From the NCBI RefSeq assembly GCF_000169435.1, contig NZ_AAYB01000005.1, positions 107,665 to 171,664 on the forward strand: a DNA stretch of 64,000 nt, read 5' to 3'. The DNA is from Roseobacter sp. CCS2. GTDB taxonomy: Bacteria; Pseudomonadota; Alphaproteobacteria; Rhodobacterales; Rhodobacteraceae. The notes beneath the pieces are model-generated. The model saw only the letters and a list, made by a program, of their open reading frames with translations. It did not search any database and had not been told where the DNA came from. Positions 56,249 through 64,000 of the stretch are shown one piece after another (the first letter of the stretch is position 1; the number at the start of each line of letters is the position of its first letter). The position numbers were made by a program, and so were the translations under genes.

Positions 56249-58417
56249 TTAGAACAACGCAATGTCGTCTGCGAATGTTGCGGGATCTGTGATCCCGTTG
56301 ATGATCAGCACATCGCCATTTTCAAAGTCGATTGTCGCGCGTCCGTCTGAAATGTCACCGTAAAGGAACAGCAGGTCCGCGGCAGAGGTCAAACCCGTCC
56401 ACAAAGACGGATCAAGGATGATTTGGTCCAGCCCCTGTTCAAAATCCACAATCTCATCCGTGCCGCTGTTGAAGATAAAGGTGTCCGCACCTGCGCCACC
56501 AACCAGCATATCTTGACCCAATCCGCCATCAAGAACATCCGCGCCCGCGCCGCCAAGCAGCGTGTCGGCCCCTTGACCGCCCAACAGCGTGTCATCACCC
56601 GCGCGCCCAAAGATTGCATCAGCGCCTGCATTCCCGCGCACGATATCATCACCGCCACCGGCGAAAATAAGGTCAAACCCGGCCCCGCCCTCCAGCGTTT
56701 CAGATGCATCGCTTCCGTCAATCACAGCGCCTATCACACCGCTATCTGATGACGTGTCCATGGTTCCGCGCAACAAATCAATATTGCCTGATTTGATCAT
56801 TTGCCATGGGGTCATAGGATTGTTTGCACCGGAGTCATCGACTGGAGGTTCTGTTGTTGTATCGTCCAGTGTTGGCGTAGGTGTCGCAGGCCCCGGATAA
56901 CCGGGGGTCAGATCGACAGGAAGTCGGGACAAACCAATCAGATCATTTGTGTTCAGTGTGCGGTAATCAATTGGCGTGCCATCAGAACTGCGGACATTCA
57001 GTACCTCATCCCCGTAGATGATCCGCATTCCGTCGCTTTGCAGAGTGATAAATAACTGACTGATATCGCGCAACATCGGCCAGAGTGACAGGTCGATCTT
57101 GTCCTCGCCCGCTGTGAAATCCGTGATCGTATCTTCTGCGCCATCTGCGGATAGGATGAACACATCCGCGCCCGCGCCGCCTGTCATATTGTCACGGCCC
57201 AACCCATCGCGCAGAATATCGTCACCGGCTGCGCCGTTCAGCGTATCATCGCCGTTATGGCCTTGCAGGATGTCGCCACCGTTGGTGCCGGTCAGGTCGT
57301 CGCCGTCCACGACAGCCGTCAGTGTCACCCCTGCCACCCCTGTATCTAGCCGTAATTGGGTTACCCCGGTTTCGCTGCTGCTGGCTGCGAAAATATCAAT
57401 GCCCGCACCGCGTTTTGCAGCAGCAAGTGCGCTGATGTTATCCAGCCCAAAGTCATCGGTGTCTTCAATCGCATGGCGGTGCACCAACAGGCCACCTTCC
57501 AGCAGCACAAACACAGAGATACCATCATCCGCACCGCCAGCGATAACGTAGGTTTTGCCATCCGCCTCGACTACTTCAAGTGATGTGACGCCGCCGAACC
57601 GGGTATCCCTGCTGTCCAGTACATGATCACGAACGATCATGCTGCCATCAGCACCCAGTTCAACAACGCTCAGGCTGTCTGTGCCAGCAGCGGCAAGGAT
57701 AAGATAGGTGTCGCCACCGACAGTTGCGGCTTCAAGTGCTGTTGGCGCGCTGGTCCAAAGCCCGTCATCCGCGCCGATTGTCGTTTCGCTGATGATGTTG
57801 CCGGTTTCGTCAACCGCCCGGGCTGTGACGCCATTTTGAAAAGTACTGGTTGAGATGACAAAATGCTGGCCTGCCACGGTTGTGACTGCGGTCGCGACAA
57901 TGCCCGATGTCGTGGTTGGTGCGGCATCTTGCAAAACCGTATGACCCGTCAATGTCCCACCGGCATCGAATGTCAGGCGCGCCAGGCCAGTTTGCCCCGC
58001 CAATGCGCCAAACACGACTTGGCTATCGTCTGCGAGGGTCAGGGTCGTTCCATATTGGAACCCATCAAACGCAGAAGGCAGTGCCGTTAAGTTGACGAAG
58101 CTATCAAACCCACCATCAGCCCCAAGCGTGGCCATTTGCAATCCGCCGTCGGCGCTGCCGCCGACCAGAACGATTTCTGGTGACAGGGCCGCCATGCTGC
58201 CCGTTCCACCGGCCATCAGCCCGCCATCAAATGGGGTGCTTTCGCCAATGCTTAGAACACCACTGTCGATGTCCCACTGCCGCAGCACACCGTCGTATCG
58301 GGTGCTGCTATAAAGGTGCGCTGTGCCGTTCACATCCACAACCATCAGGTCGGTGATATGCGAGAAAGTCATGTCACCGGGATCGGTGACATAGTACGAA
58401 AAAGAGAGTGATGACAT
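56249..58417 (-). CDS. RTX calcium-binding protein with beta-propeller-like N-terminus
   Basis: The 722-residue product lacks an N-terminal signal peptide. Residues 1-370 look like a beta-propeller of repeated strands. Two RTX blocks follow: one near 385-430 (HNGDDTLNGAAGDDILRDG) and one near 590-680 (GGGDDIVRGNAGADAIFGR and further GGxGxD units), joined by a Pro/Thr-rich linker (PGPATPTPTLDD). The absence of a signal peptide and the RTX repeats point to type I secretion; no ABC exporter gene lies nearby. It may be a surface or matrix protein linked to the exopolysaccharide, since it lies between the exporter and the sugar-nucleotide genes. Confidence 0.9.
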   Translation of the reverse strand: MSSLSFSYYVTDPGDMTFSHITDLMVVDVNGTAHLYSSTRYDGVLRQWDIDSGVLSIGESTPFDGGLMAGGTGSMAALSPEIVLVGGSADGGLQMATLGADGGFDSFVNLTALPSAFDGFQYGTTLTLADDSQVVFGALAGQTGLARLTFDAGGTLTGHTVLQDAAPTTTSGIVATAVTTVAGQHFVISTSTFQNGVTARAVDETGNIISETTIGADDGLWTSAPTALEAATVGGDTYLILAAAGTDSLSVVELGADGSMIVRDHVLDSRDTRFGGVTSLEVVEADGKTYVIAGGADDGISVFVLLEGGLLVHRHAIEDTDDFGLDNISALAAAKRGAGIDIFAASSSETGVTQLRLDTGVAGVTLTAVVDGDDLTGTNGGDILQGHNGDDTLNGAAGDDILRDGLGRDNMTGGAGADVFILSADGAEDTITDFTAGEDKIDLSLWPMLRDISQLFITLQSDGMRIIYGDEVLNVRSSDGTPIDYRTLNTNDLIGLSRLPVDLTPGYPGPATPTPTLDDTTTEPPVDDSGANNPMTPWQMIKSGNIDLLRGTMDTSSDSGVIGAVIDGSDASETLEGGAGFDLIFAGGGDDIVRGNAGADAIFGRAGDDTLLGGQGADTLLGGAGADVLDGGLGQDMLVGGAGADTFIFNSGTDEIVDFEQGLDQIILDPSLWTGLTSAADLLFLYGDISDGRATIDFENGDVLIINGITDPATFADDIALF

Positions 58418-58622
58418 AAGGTAGGTCCCCCCCGGAACCGCGTGTCTTCATGATGTGAGATCAACATGATCGGTCCGGGCGGAGGGAGCGCGGCGCAATT
58501 GCGGCGCAGGTGTGAAGCTTGCCATGCAATTTGCTCAATATCATTTTGGATTTGAGGCGAAGTCTGCTCTATGTTTTCCTTTATGACATGTCGGGATATG
58601 CCCTGCCGTCCCCAGCAATTGG

Positions 58623-60020
58623 ATGACCACAATGCCCCCTAAATTCGGAACCAGCGGCTTGCGCGGTCTTGTGACAGATCTGACAGCCGATTGCGTGACA
58701 CGCTATGTACAGGCATTCATCGTCAGCTGTCCTGTGGGGAAGGGGCTTTATGTCGGGCATGATCTGCGTGCGTCTTCGGCAGGTCTGGCAGATATCGTCG
58801 CACAGGCTGCCGCGCAGGCGGGTCTTGCTGTGACGCTGTGTGGTGATGTCCCCACACCGGCCCTTGCCCACGCAGCAATGGCAGATGGCGCCGCTGCAAT
58901 CATGGTCACCGGCAGTCACATACCGGCAGATCGGAATGGACTGAAATTCTATACGCCACTTGGCGAGATCACAAAAGCGCAAGAGGCCGCGATCCAAAAG
59001 GCCCTTGGACACACCGCCCTGGCCATGCCCGCAGGTGCCATAACGATGGCGACAGACGTGCAGGCGCGGTATGCAGCACGATACCAATCGGCCTTTGGCA
59101 AGGCTTTGGCAGGTTTGCGCCTTGGGCTTTACGAACAAAGCGCTGTGGGGCGCGATGGGTTGTCGGACCTGCTGCGCAGTCTTGGTGCAGAGGTCACATC
59201 CTTGGGCCGGTCAGATGTGTTTATTCCGATTGATACTGAGGCGGTTCCAGATGATCTGCGCCAGCAGTTGCGCAACTGGGCGCGCGAACATGACCTTGAT
59301 GCAATTGTTTCAACTGACGCCGACGGGGATCGCCCGTTGCTGACAGATGAAGACGGTGAAGTTGTGCCCGGTGATATTTTGGGCCAGATCGCTGCCGCGG
59401 CACTGGGTGCGCAAACCGTGGTGACCCCAATTTCATCGAATTCCGGCGTTACGCTGTCTGACCGATTTACACGTGTCGTGCGCACGGCGATCGGATCGCC
59501 GTATGTGATTGCGGCGATGCAGGATAACGCCGGGGCCGTTGCTGGTTACGAGGCGAACGGCGGCTTTCTTTTGGGTTTTCAAGCGCAAGGGCCTGCCGGG
59601 GCGTTGCCGCAATTGATGACACGGGATGCGGCGTTGCCAATCATCGCGGTTCTGGCGCAAAGCCCGGACATTGGGATCAAAGGGGTCGTGGCCAAGCAGC
59701 CTGCACGCTTTACCGCAGCAGACCGGTTGCAGGATGTTGATCTGAAAGCTGCGGCTGCATTCCTTGATCAGCTTCGCCAGGATGACGATGAAAAAGCGGC
59801 CTTTTTGACCGCTTTGGGTGGTACATGTATGGCAGTTGATGAAACCGATGGCGTGCGGATGACGTTGCAGGATGGGCGCATTGTTCACCTGCGTCCATCG
59901 GGGAACGCACCTGAAATGCGGCTTTATGTCGAGGCGTCGTCGAAAAAGGATGCCCGCGAAATGCTAGAGACGCTTTTACCAGTCCTGATGCGTGCGATTT
60001 CGTCGCATAAAGAATTTTAA
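58623..60020 (+). CDS. Phosphomannomutase/phosphoglucomutase
   Basis: The 465-residue enzyme has all four alpha-D-phosphohexomutase loops: the phosphoserine loop VTGSHIPADRNGLKFY, the metal loop STDADGDRPLLTD, a sugar loop YEANGGFLLG (the usual Glu of GEMSG type is altered), and the phosphate loop RPSGNAPEMRLYVEA. It makes mannose-1-phosphate and probably glucose-1-phosphate for the ManC and GalE pathways encoded just downstream on the other strand. A hairpin at 60118-60147 separates it from galE. Confidence 0.93.
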   Translation: MTTMPPKFGTSGLRGLVTDLTADCVTRYVQAFIVSCPVGKGLYVGHDLRASSAGLADIVAQAAAQAGLAVTLCGDVPTPALAHAAMADGAAAIMVTGSHIPADRNGLKFYTPLGEITKAQEAAIQKALGHTALAMPAGAITMATDVQARYAARYQSAFGKALAGLRLGLYEQSAVGRDGLSDLLRSLGAEVTSLGRSDVFIPIDTEAVPDDLRQQLRNWAREHDLDAIVSTDADGDRPLLTDEDGEVVPGDILGQIAAAALGAQTVVTPISSNSGVTLSDRFTRVVRTAIGSPYVIAAMQDNAGAVAGYEANGGFLLGFQAQGPAGALPQLMTRDAALPIIAVLAQSPDIGIKGVVAKQPARFTAADRLQDVDLKAAAAFLDQLRQDDDEKAAFLTALGGTCMAVDETDGVRMTLQDGRIVHLRPSGNAPEMRLYVEASSKKDAREMLETLLPVLMRAISSHKEF

Positions 60021-60117
60021 GTTTTGTGACAAAACGCACAGAACGGACCGGTTTGCATACGTATGCTATTTGCCGGGGATATTTTTGAGTGGTGAGGGTT
60101 TAACGGTATGTCTTCAG

Positions 60118-60147
60118 CGTGCCTTGCATCGAAAGATGCAAGGCACG
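60118..60147. terminator. Hairpin between convergent phosphomannomutase and galE genes
   Basis: CGTGCCTTGCATC and GATGCAAGGCACG form a perfect 13-base stem with a GAAA loop. A weak T-rich stretch (TTCATTTTC) follows on the plus strand. It probably stops both transcripts. Confidence 0.65.
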
Positions 60148-60154
60148 TTCATTT

Positions 60155-61171
60155 TCAAGACCCGTCATACCCGTTGGGATTTTTTGATTGCCAAGCCCAT
60201 GTGCTGGCTGTCATCGCATCCAGATCATGTGTCGCGGACCAGTTCAGTTCTGCATTTGCACGGCTTGCATCGGCTTGCATTGCGGCAATATCGCCTTCTC
60301 GGCGCGGGGCTTGTTTGGTGGCAATCGGCTGTCCGCTTGCACGTTCGAATGCCGCGACCATGTCGCGCACACTATAGCTTTGTCCGGTGCCAATGTTGAA
60401 CGGCCGCGCGCCAGTGGCGTCTTGGGCGTAATTGATGGCCGCGACATGCGCGCGCGCCAGATCAACCACGTGGATATAGTCACGCAGGCCGGTGCCGTCA
60501 GGCGTGTCATAATCATCGCCAAAGACCTGTAAGGCATCGCGCTTGCCAACCGCAACTTGGGCGATGAATGGCATCAGGTTGTTGGGAATGTCCTTGGGAT
60601 CTTCGCCAATATCCGCAGAAGGATGCGCGCCGACGGGATTAAAGTAGCGCAACAAAACGGCGGTGGTGTCAGGGTAAGCCGCCGTCCAATCAGTCAGGAC
60701 CTGTTCGGCGATCAGCTTAGACCGCCCATAGACAGACATTGGGTTCGTTGGATGGGCTTCGTCATAGGGCAGATAGACCGGTTCACCATAAACAGTGGCG
60801 GACGACGAAAACACAATGCGATGACAGCCAGCGCGCCCCATTGCGCGCAAAAGGGTGAGGGTGCCTGCGACGTTGACATCATAGTAGTGCAGCGGTTTTT
60901 GCGTGCTTTCGCCCACGGCCTTCAGCCCGGCAAAGTGGACCACGGCCTCTGGCTGAAAATCCTGCATGACCTCGTCCAGCTTGTCGCTATCGCGGACATC
61001 GCCGACATAGTCATGCAGCACCCCGTTGGACAACGAACGCACCCGCGTCAGGACCTCTGGCGTCGCGTTGCTATAGTTATCAAGCACACAGACCTCATGG
61101 CCTTGCGCCATCAGTTCCAACAACGTGTGACTGCCGATATACCCAGCGCCGCCCGTGACCAATACGCGCAT
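60155..61171 (-). CDS. galE: UDP-glucose 4-epimerase
   Basis: From ATG 61171 (GGAGA site 5 bases upstream) the product is 338 residues. It has the extended-SDR cofactor motif GGAGYIGSHTLLEL, the active Ser in SSSATVYGEP and Tyr/Lys in YGRSKLIAEQ, and the specific NIGTGQSYSV stretch. It interconverts UDP-glucose and UDP-galactose. It lies at the end of the gmd-fcl-manC-galE run on this strand. Confidence 0.95.
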   Translation of the reverse strand: MRVLVTGGAGYIGSHTLLELMAQGHEVCVLDNYSNATPEVLTRVRSLSNGVLHDYVGDVRDSDKLDEVMQDFQPEAVVHFAGLKAVGESTQKPLHYYDVNVAGTLTLLRAMGRAGCHRIVFSSSATVYGEPVYLPYDEAHPTNPMSVYGRSKLIAEQVLTDWTAAYPDTTAVLLRYFNPVGAHPSADIGEDPKDIPNNLMPFIAQVAVGKRDALQVFGDDYDTPDGTGLRDYIHVVDLARAHVAAINYAQDATGARPFNIGTGQSYSVRDMVAAFERASGQPIATKQAPRREGDIAAMQADASRANAELNWSATHDLDAMTASTWAWQSKNPNGYDGS

Positions 61172-61231
61172 GACTGTCTCCAAATGATGTGGGACCGTTC
61201 TAGGCAGTCAAACGACCGGGTTCAACTGCGC

Positions 61232-62647
61232 TTATGCGCGTGCGTAATTGTCTTCGTAACGGACGATATCGTCTTCGCCAAGATAGGCGCCGGTCTGCAC
61301 TTCAATCAGGATCATCGGCAATTTGCCGGGGTTTTCCAGCCGGTGCCGCGTGCCCAACGGGATATAGATCGATTGATTTTCGGTCACCAGATCAACCTTG
61401 TTGCCAACCGTAATGCTGGCGGTGCCTTGCACAACGATCCAATGTTCGGACCGGTGGTGATGGGATTGCAACGAAAGGGCAGCACCGGGATTTACGACAA
61501 TGCGTTTGACCTGAAAGCGGTCGCCCTTTGCGATGCTTTCAAACCACCCCCAAGGCCGGTGATCACGGGGCGACTGCTCGGCCTGTTTGGCCCCGTTTTC
61601 TTTCAACGTGGTGACGGCAAGTTTGACATCCTGTGCGTGGTCTTTATGGCTGATCAGAACTGCATCCGGCATGGCGACAGCGACAATATTCTGCAGTCCG
61701 ATCCCGACGATGGTTTGTCCTTCGACTTCGGATCGTAACAGGACATCGGTGCAATCAATCGCCGTGGCATCGCCAGACAGCGCGACACTGTCGGTTTCCG
61801 TTTCGCGCCAGACAGCGGCCCAATCGCCCAGATCAGACCAGGCACCATCATATGGCACAACGCTAAGGTTTGTTGCTTTCTCCATGATGGCATAGTCAAT
61901 TGACATTGGTTCGATGTCGGCCCACGGCCCGGCGGCAAGACGGAGAAAAGACAGGTCGGTCACACCATCATCAAGGGCCGCTTTCACGCTGGCATGGATG
62001 TCACTGGCGTGTGTGCAATAGGCGTCAATGATGGCCTTGGCCGTGAACAGAAAAATCCCCGCATTCCAAAGGAAATTACCGGCAAACAGCATCTCGGCAG
62101 CCTCAGCCGCATTGGGTTTTTCAACGAACCTGCGCAAGGGTACCGGTTCTGAACTGTCTTGCACCTGCGGCGCAAGTTCAAGATAGCCATAGCCTGTTTC
62201 CGGTCGGTCCGGTTTGATCCCAAAGGTGACAAGCTGGCCCGCAAGTGCGGCTGGGATGGCTGCATCAATACTATCGCGAAAGGCTGTCTTATCAGGGATC
62301 AAGTGATCAGAGGGTGCAATCAGCAACAGCGCATCCGGGTCGCTTTCTGCGACCTGCAAGGCAGCTGCAATCACGGCTGGTGCGGTGTCGCGACCGGCAG
62401 GTTCGATCAATACGGTATCGGGTTCCACCCCAATATCCTGAAGCTGTTGCAGCACCACAAAGCGGAACGGATCGCCGGTGATAATGACAGGCGATGTAAA
62501 CGCATCACTGCTAAGCCGTTTGGCGCAGGTCTGAAACAGGCTGTCTTCCCCGATAAAAGGCGAGAATTGCTTGGGATAGCTTTGGCGCGACAGCGGCCAA
62601 AGCCGGGTGCCTGATCCGCCACATAAGATCACAGGCGTAATTCTCAT
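61232..62647 (-). CDS. manC: Mannose-1-phosphate guanylyltransferase / mannose-6-phosphate isomerase
   Basis: The 471-residue bifunctional protein begins with the nucleotidyltransferase motif ILCGGSGTRLWPLSRQ and has RRFVEKPNAAEA. It ends with a cupin isomerase domain (VNPGAALSLQSHHHRSEHW; IPLGTRHRLENPGKLP). It makes GDP-mannose, the substrate of Gmd. Its ATG overlaps the fcl stop (ATGA). Confidence 0.96.
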   Translation of the reverse strand: MRITPVILCGGSGTRLWPLSRQSYPKQFSPFIGEDSLFQTCAKRLSSDAFTSPVIITGDPFRFVVLQQLQDIGVEPDTVLIEPAGRDTAPAVIAAALQVAESDPDALLLIAPSDHLIPDKTAFRDSIDAAIPAALAGQLVTFGIKPDRPETGYGYLELAPQVQDSSEPVPLRRFVEKPNAAEAAEMLFAGNFLWNAGIFLFTAKAIIDAYCTHASDIHASVKAALDDGVTDLSFLRLAAGPWADIEPMSIDYAIMEKATNLSVVPYDGAWSDLGDWAAVWRETETDSVALSGDATAIDCTDVLLRSEVEGQTIVGIGLQNIVAVAMPDAVLISHKDHAQDVKLAVTTLKENGAKQAEQSPRDHRPWGWFESIAKGDRFQVKRIVVNPGAALSLQSHHHRSEHWIVVQGTASITVGNKVDLVTENQSIYIPLGTRHRLENPGKLPMILIEVQTGAYLGEDDIVRYEDNYARA

Positions 62648-63612
62648 GATGCGCGCAGGTTTTGGCCCGCCTCCTGCATTGTGCGGTACCAGTCATACGT
62701 TTGCGCAAGCCCGTCGTGCAATGATATTTTGGGTGCCCAGCCCAGGCTTTGCATCACGGATGTATCAAGCAGCTTGCGCGGCGTGCCGTCTGGTTTGCTG
62801 GGGTCAGTATGTGTGTCGCGGCAGAATCCGGTTAGATCAGCAACCATATGTGCAAGCTTGAGAATGCTGATATCTTTGCCGGTGCCCACATTTAGGTGGC
62901 TTTGCATCGGCCTGGTTGCGGCGGCATATTGGTCTTGGCTTAGGCCCATAGTGAACAGGACCGCATCGGCCAGATCATCCACATGCAGAAATTCGCGCCG
63001 CGGCGCGCCAGTGCCCCAAATCGTCACCGCGCGCTGGGCGCTGCGCACGGCATCATCATAGCGCCGCAAAAGGCTGGGCAGGACATGCGAGTGGTCAGGG
63101 TGAAAATTGTCGCCGGGCCCATAAAGGTTTGTGGGCATCAGCGACCGATAATCGCGCCCATATTGGCGATTATAGCTTTCACATAGCTTGATGGCGGCAA
63201 TTTTCGCCATCGCATAGGGTTCGTTTGTGGGCTCCAATGGTCCTGTCATTAGCGCACTTTCAGGGATCGGCTGGGCGGTGTCGCGCGGATAGATGCAGGA
63301 CGAACCCAATTGGATCAGGCGTTGCACGCCAGCGGCGTGCGCCTCTTGGATCAGATTGCTGGCGATCATCAGGTTGTCTTGGATGAAATCCGCAGGCTTG
63401 GTGTCATTTGCCATGATACCGCCGACCTTGGCCGCCGCGATAATGACCAGATCAGGCTTTTTGGCCCAGACAAAAGACCGCACGGCGGCTTGATTGGTCA
63501 GGTCCAACGCGGCGTGTGCCACCGTGATCACGTCATGATCACGGGTCGCCACAAGTTTGCGCAAAATAGCACTGCCAACCATGCCGTTATGGCCTGCTAG
63601 AAAAATCCGCAT
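62644..63612 (-). CDS. fcl: GDP-L-fucose synthase
   Basis: The 322-residue extended SDR has the cofactor motif AGHNGMVGSAILRKL, the active Ser in LGSSCIYPRD and Tyr/Lys in EPYAMAKIAAIKL, and LYGPGDNFHPDHSHVLP, a signature of GDP-fucose synthases. It turns the 4-keto-6-deoxy product of Gmd into GDP-L-fucose. It sits 2 bases downstream of gmd. Confidence 0.95.
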   Translation of the reverse strand: MRIFLAGHNGMVGSAILRKLVATRDHDVITVAHAALDLTNQAAVRSFVWAKKPDLVIIAAAKVGGIMANDTKPADFIQDNLMIASNLIQEAHAAGVQRLIQLGSSCIYPRDTAQPIPESALMTGPLEPTNEPYAMAKIAAIKLCESYNRQYGRDYRSLMPTNLYGPGDNFHPDHSHVLPSLLRRYDDAVRSAQRAVTIWGTGAPRREFLHVDDLADAVLFTMGLSQDQYAAATRPMQSHLNVGTGKDISILKLAHMVADLTGFCRDTHTDPSKPDGTPRKLLDTSVMQSLGWAPKISLHDGLAQTYDWYRTMQEAGQNLRAS

Positions 63613-63614
63613 CT

Positions 63615-64000
63615 TTATGCCTCCAGGGCCACCGGTACATCCATGCCATGTTCGCGCAAAAGCGCATGACGCTGGGCGATTTTAAGGTCCGCTGCAACCA
63701 TTTCTGCGCAGATGTCTTGGGGCGTGATCGTTGGCGTCCAGCCCAGTTGCTTTTTCGCCTTCGACGGATCACCCAAAAGCGTCTCAACCTCGGCAGGCCG
63801 GAAATAGCGCGGATCAACCCGCATCACGACATCACCGCAGCGCACGCTTGGGGCGCGGTTGGAATTCACGGCAGCGACAGTCGCAATTTCTTCTGTACCA
63901 TTTCCGCTGAAGGCCAGTTTCACGCCCAGTTCAGCCGCCGACCATTTGACGAAATCGCGGACGGCGTACTGCTTGCCGGTTGCGATCACGTAATCTTCGG
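63615..64000 (-). CDS. gmd: GDP-mannose 4,6-dehydratase, C-terminal part
   Basis: The frame continues past the right edge. The visible part starts [17 protein letters not shown], the Gmd signature, and includes [20 protein letters not shown] and [21 protein letters not shown]. It makes GDP-4-keto-6-deoxymannose for Fcl. First visible gene of the gmd-fcl-manC-galE run. Confidence 0.94.
   Translation of the reverse strand, partial: EDYVIATGKQYAVRDFVKWSAAELGVKLAFSGNGTEEIATVAAVNSNRAPSVRCGDVVMRVDPRYFRPAEVETLLGDPSKAKKQLGWTPTITPQDICAEMVAADLKIAQRHALLREHGMDVPVALEA

Noticed and set aside
56389..57340. Regular repeats that might look like a CRISPR array
   Set aside because: They are coding RTX nonapeptide repeats of 27 bases in frame, without spacers.
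60557..61738. 393-residue plus-strand frame across galE and manC
   Set aside because: Spans two conserved genes on the other strand and their gap; a chance open frame.
1..64000. Search for tRNA, rRNA, riboswitch, insertion sequence or prophage signs
   Set aside because: Intergenic regions are short and none shows a cloverleaf, known riboswitch core, transposase or terminal repeats by eye.

Overview
The window reads as a chromosomal segment of a marine alphaproteobacterium of the family Rhodobacteraceae (Roseobacter group). This is inferred from gene content and order: DUF3576-leuS-lptE-holA, rsmB-heparinase-purH-lspA-DUF3035-M16-M16, mutL-rmuC, a WaaA-like gene followed by lpxK, and an rpoE-chrR pair divergent from an amine oxidase/DUF1365/MFS/DUF3833/SDR operon as in Rhodobacter sphaeroides. 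Moderate GC, tight ATGA/GTGA overlaps and dense coding fit this. I see no rRNA, tRNA, CRISPR array, transposase or phage gene.

Layout. 1-245: tail of an RTX-type protein. 383-6324: rpsO and pnp, separated by an opposite-strand island holding a PBP-OmpA fusion, a prolyl-4-hydroxylase-like oxygenase and a small secreted protein with an Asp10 run and a Pro-rich tail. 6416-8650: glycosyltransferase, methyltransferase-like protein, 1-Cys peroxiredoxin. 8774-11837: aldehyde dehydrogenase, VOC ring-cleavage dioxygenase and esterase (quinone/aldehyde detoxification type). 11834-14194: RluA-type pseudouridine synthase, YggS, porin. 14543-19056: DUF3576, leuS, lptE, holA. 19111-23618: a second small protein related to the Pro-rich one, then an overlapping operon (FAD protein, MscS channel, crotonase-like protein, SDR). 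23737-29971: DUF2125, PmbA, CysQ-like phosphatase, DUF4170, WaaA-like protein, LpxK. 29968-34624: CoA transferase, DsbA-like protein, DciA-like protein, MutY, AlkB-like monooxygenase.

34634-40666 is a stress module. Two divergent promoters with identical TGATCC-N18-TAACA architecture face away from each other and drive rpoE-chrR on one side and a five-gene lipid/oxidation operon on the other. 40732-54766 is mostly housekeeping (Pi transporter, Nudix, RmuC, MutL, two M16 peptidases, DUF3035 lipoprotein, LspA, PurH, heparinase-like protein, RsmB). 54839-64000 turns to the cell surface: an SDHAF4-like assembly factor, a Wza-like exporter lipoprotein, a two-block RTX protein, phosphomannomutase, GalE, ManC, Fcl and the end of Gmd. 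Together the last five supply GDP-mannose, GDP-fucose and UDP-galactose for an exopolysaccharide.

The most unusual item is the linked prolyl-hydroxylase-like enzyme and Pro-tailed small protein at 2873-3894. Its Pro tail is absent from the otherwise similar protein at 19111-19323. The divergent sigma-E promoters, the WaaA-like protein with apparently lost catalytic glutamates, and the tandem Cys-pair repeats in the DUF3035 and PBP-OmpA proteins are next in interest.
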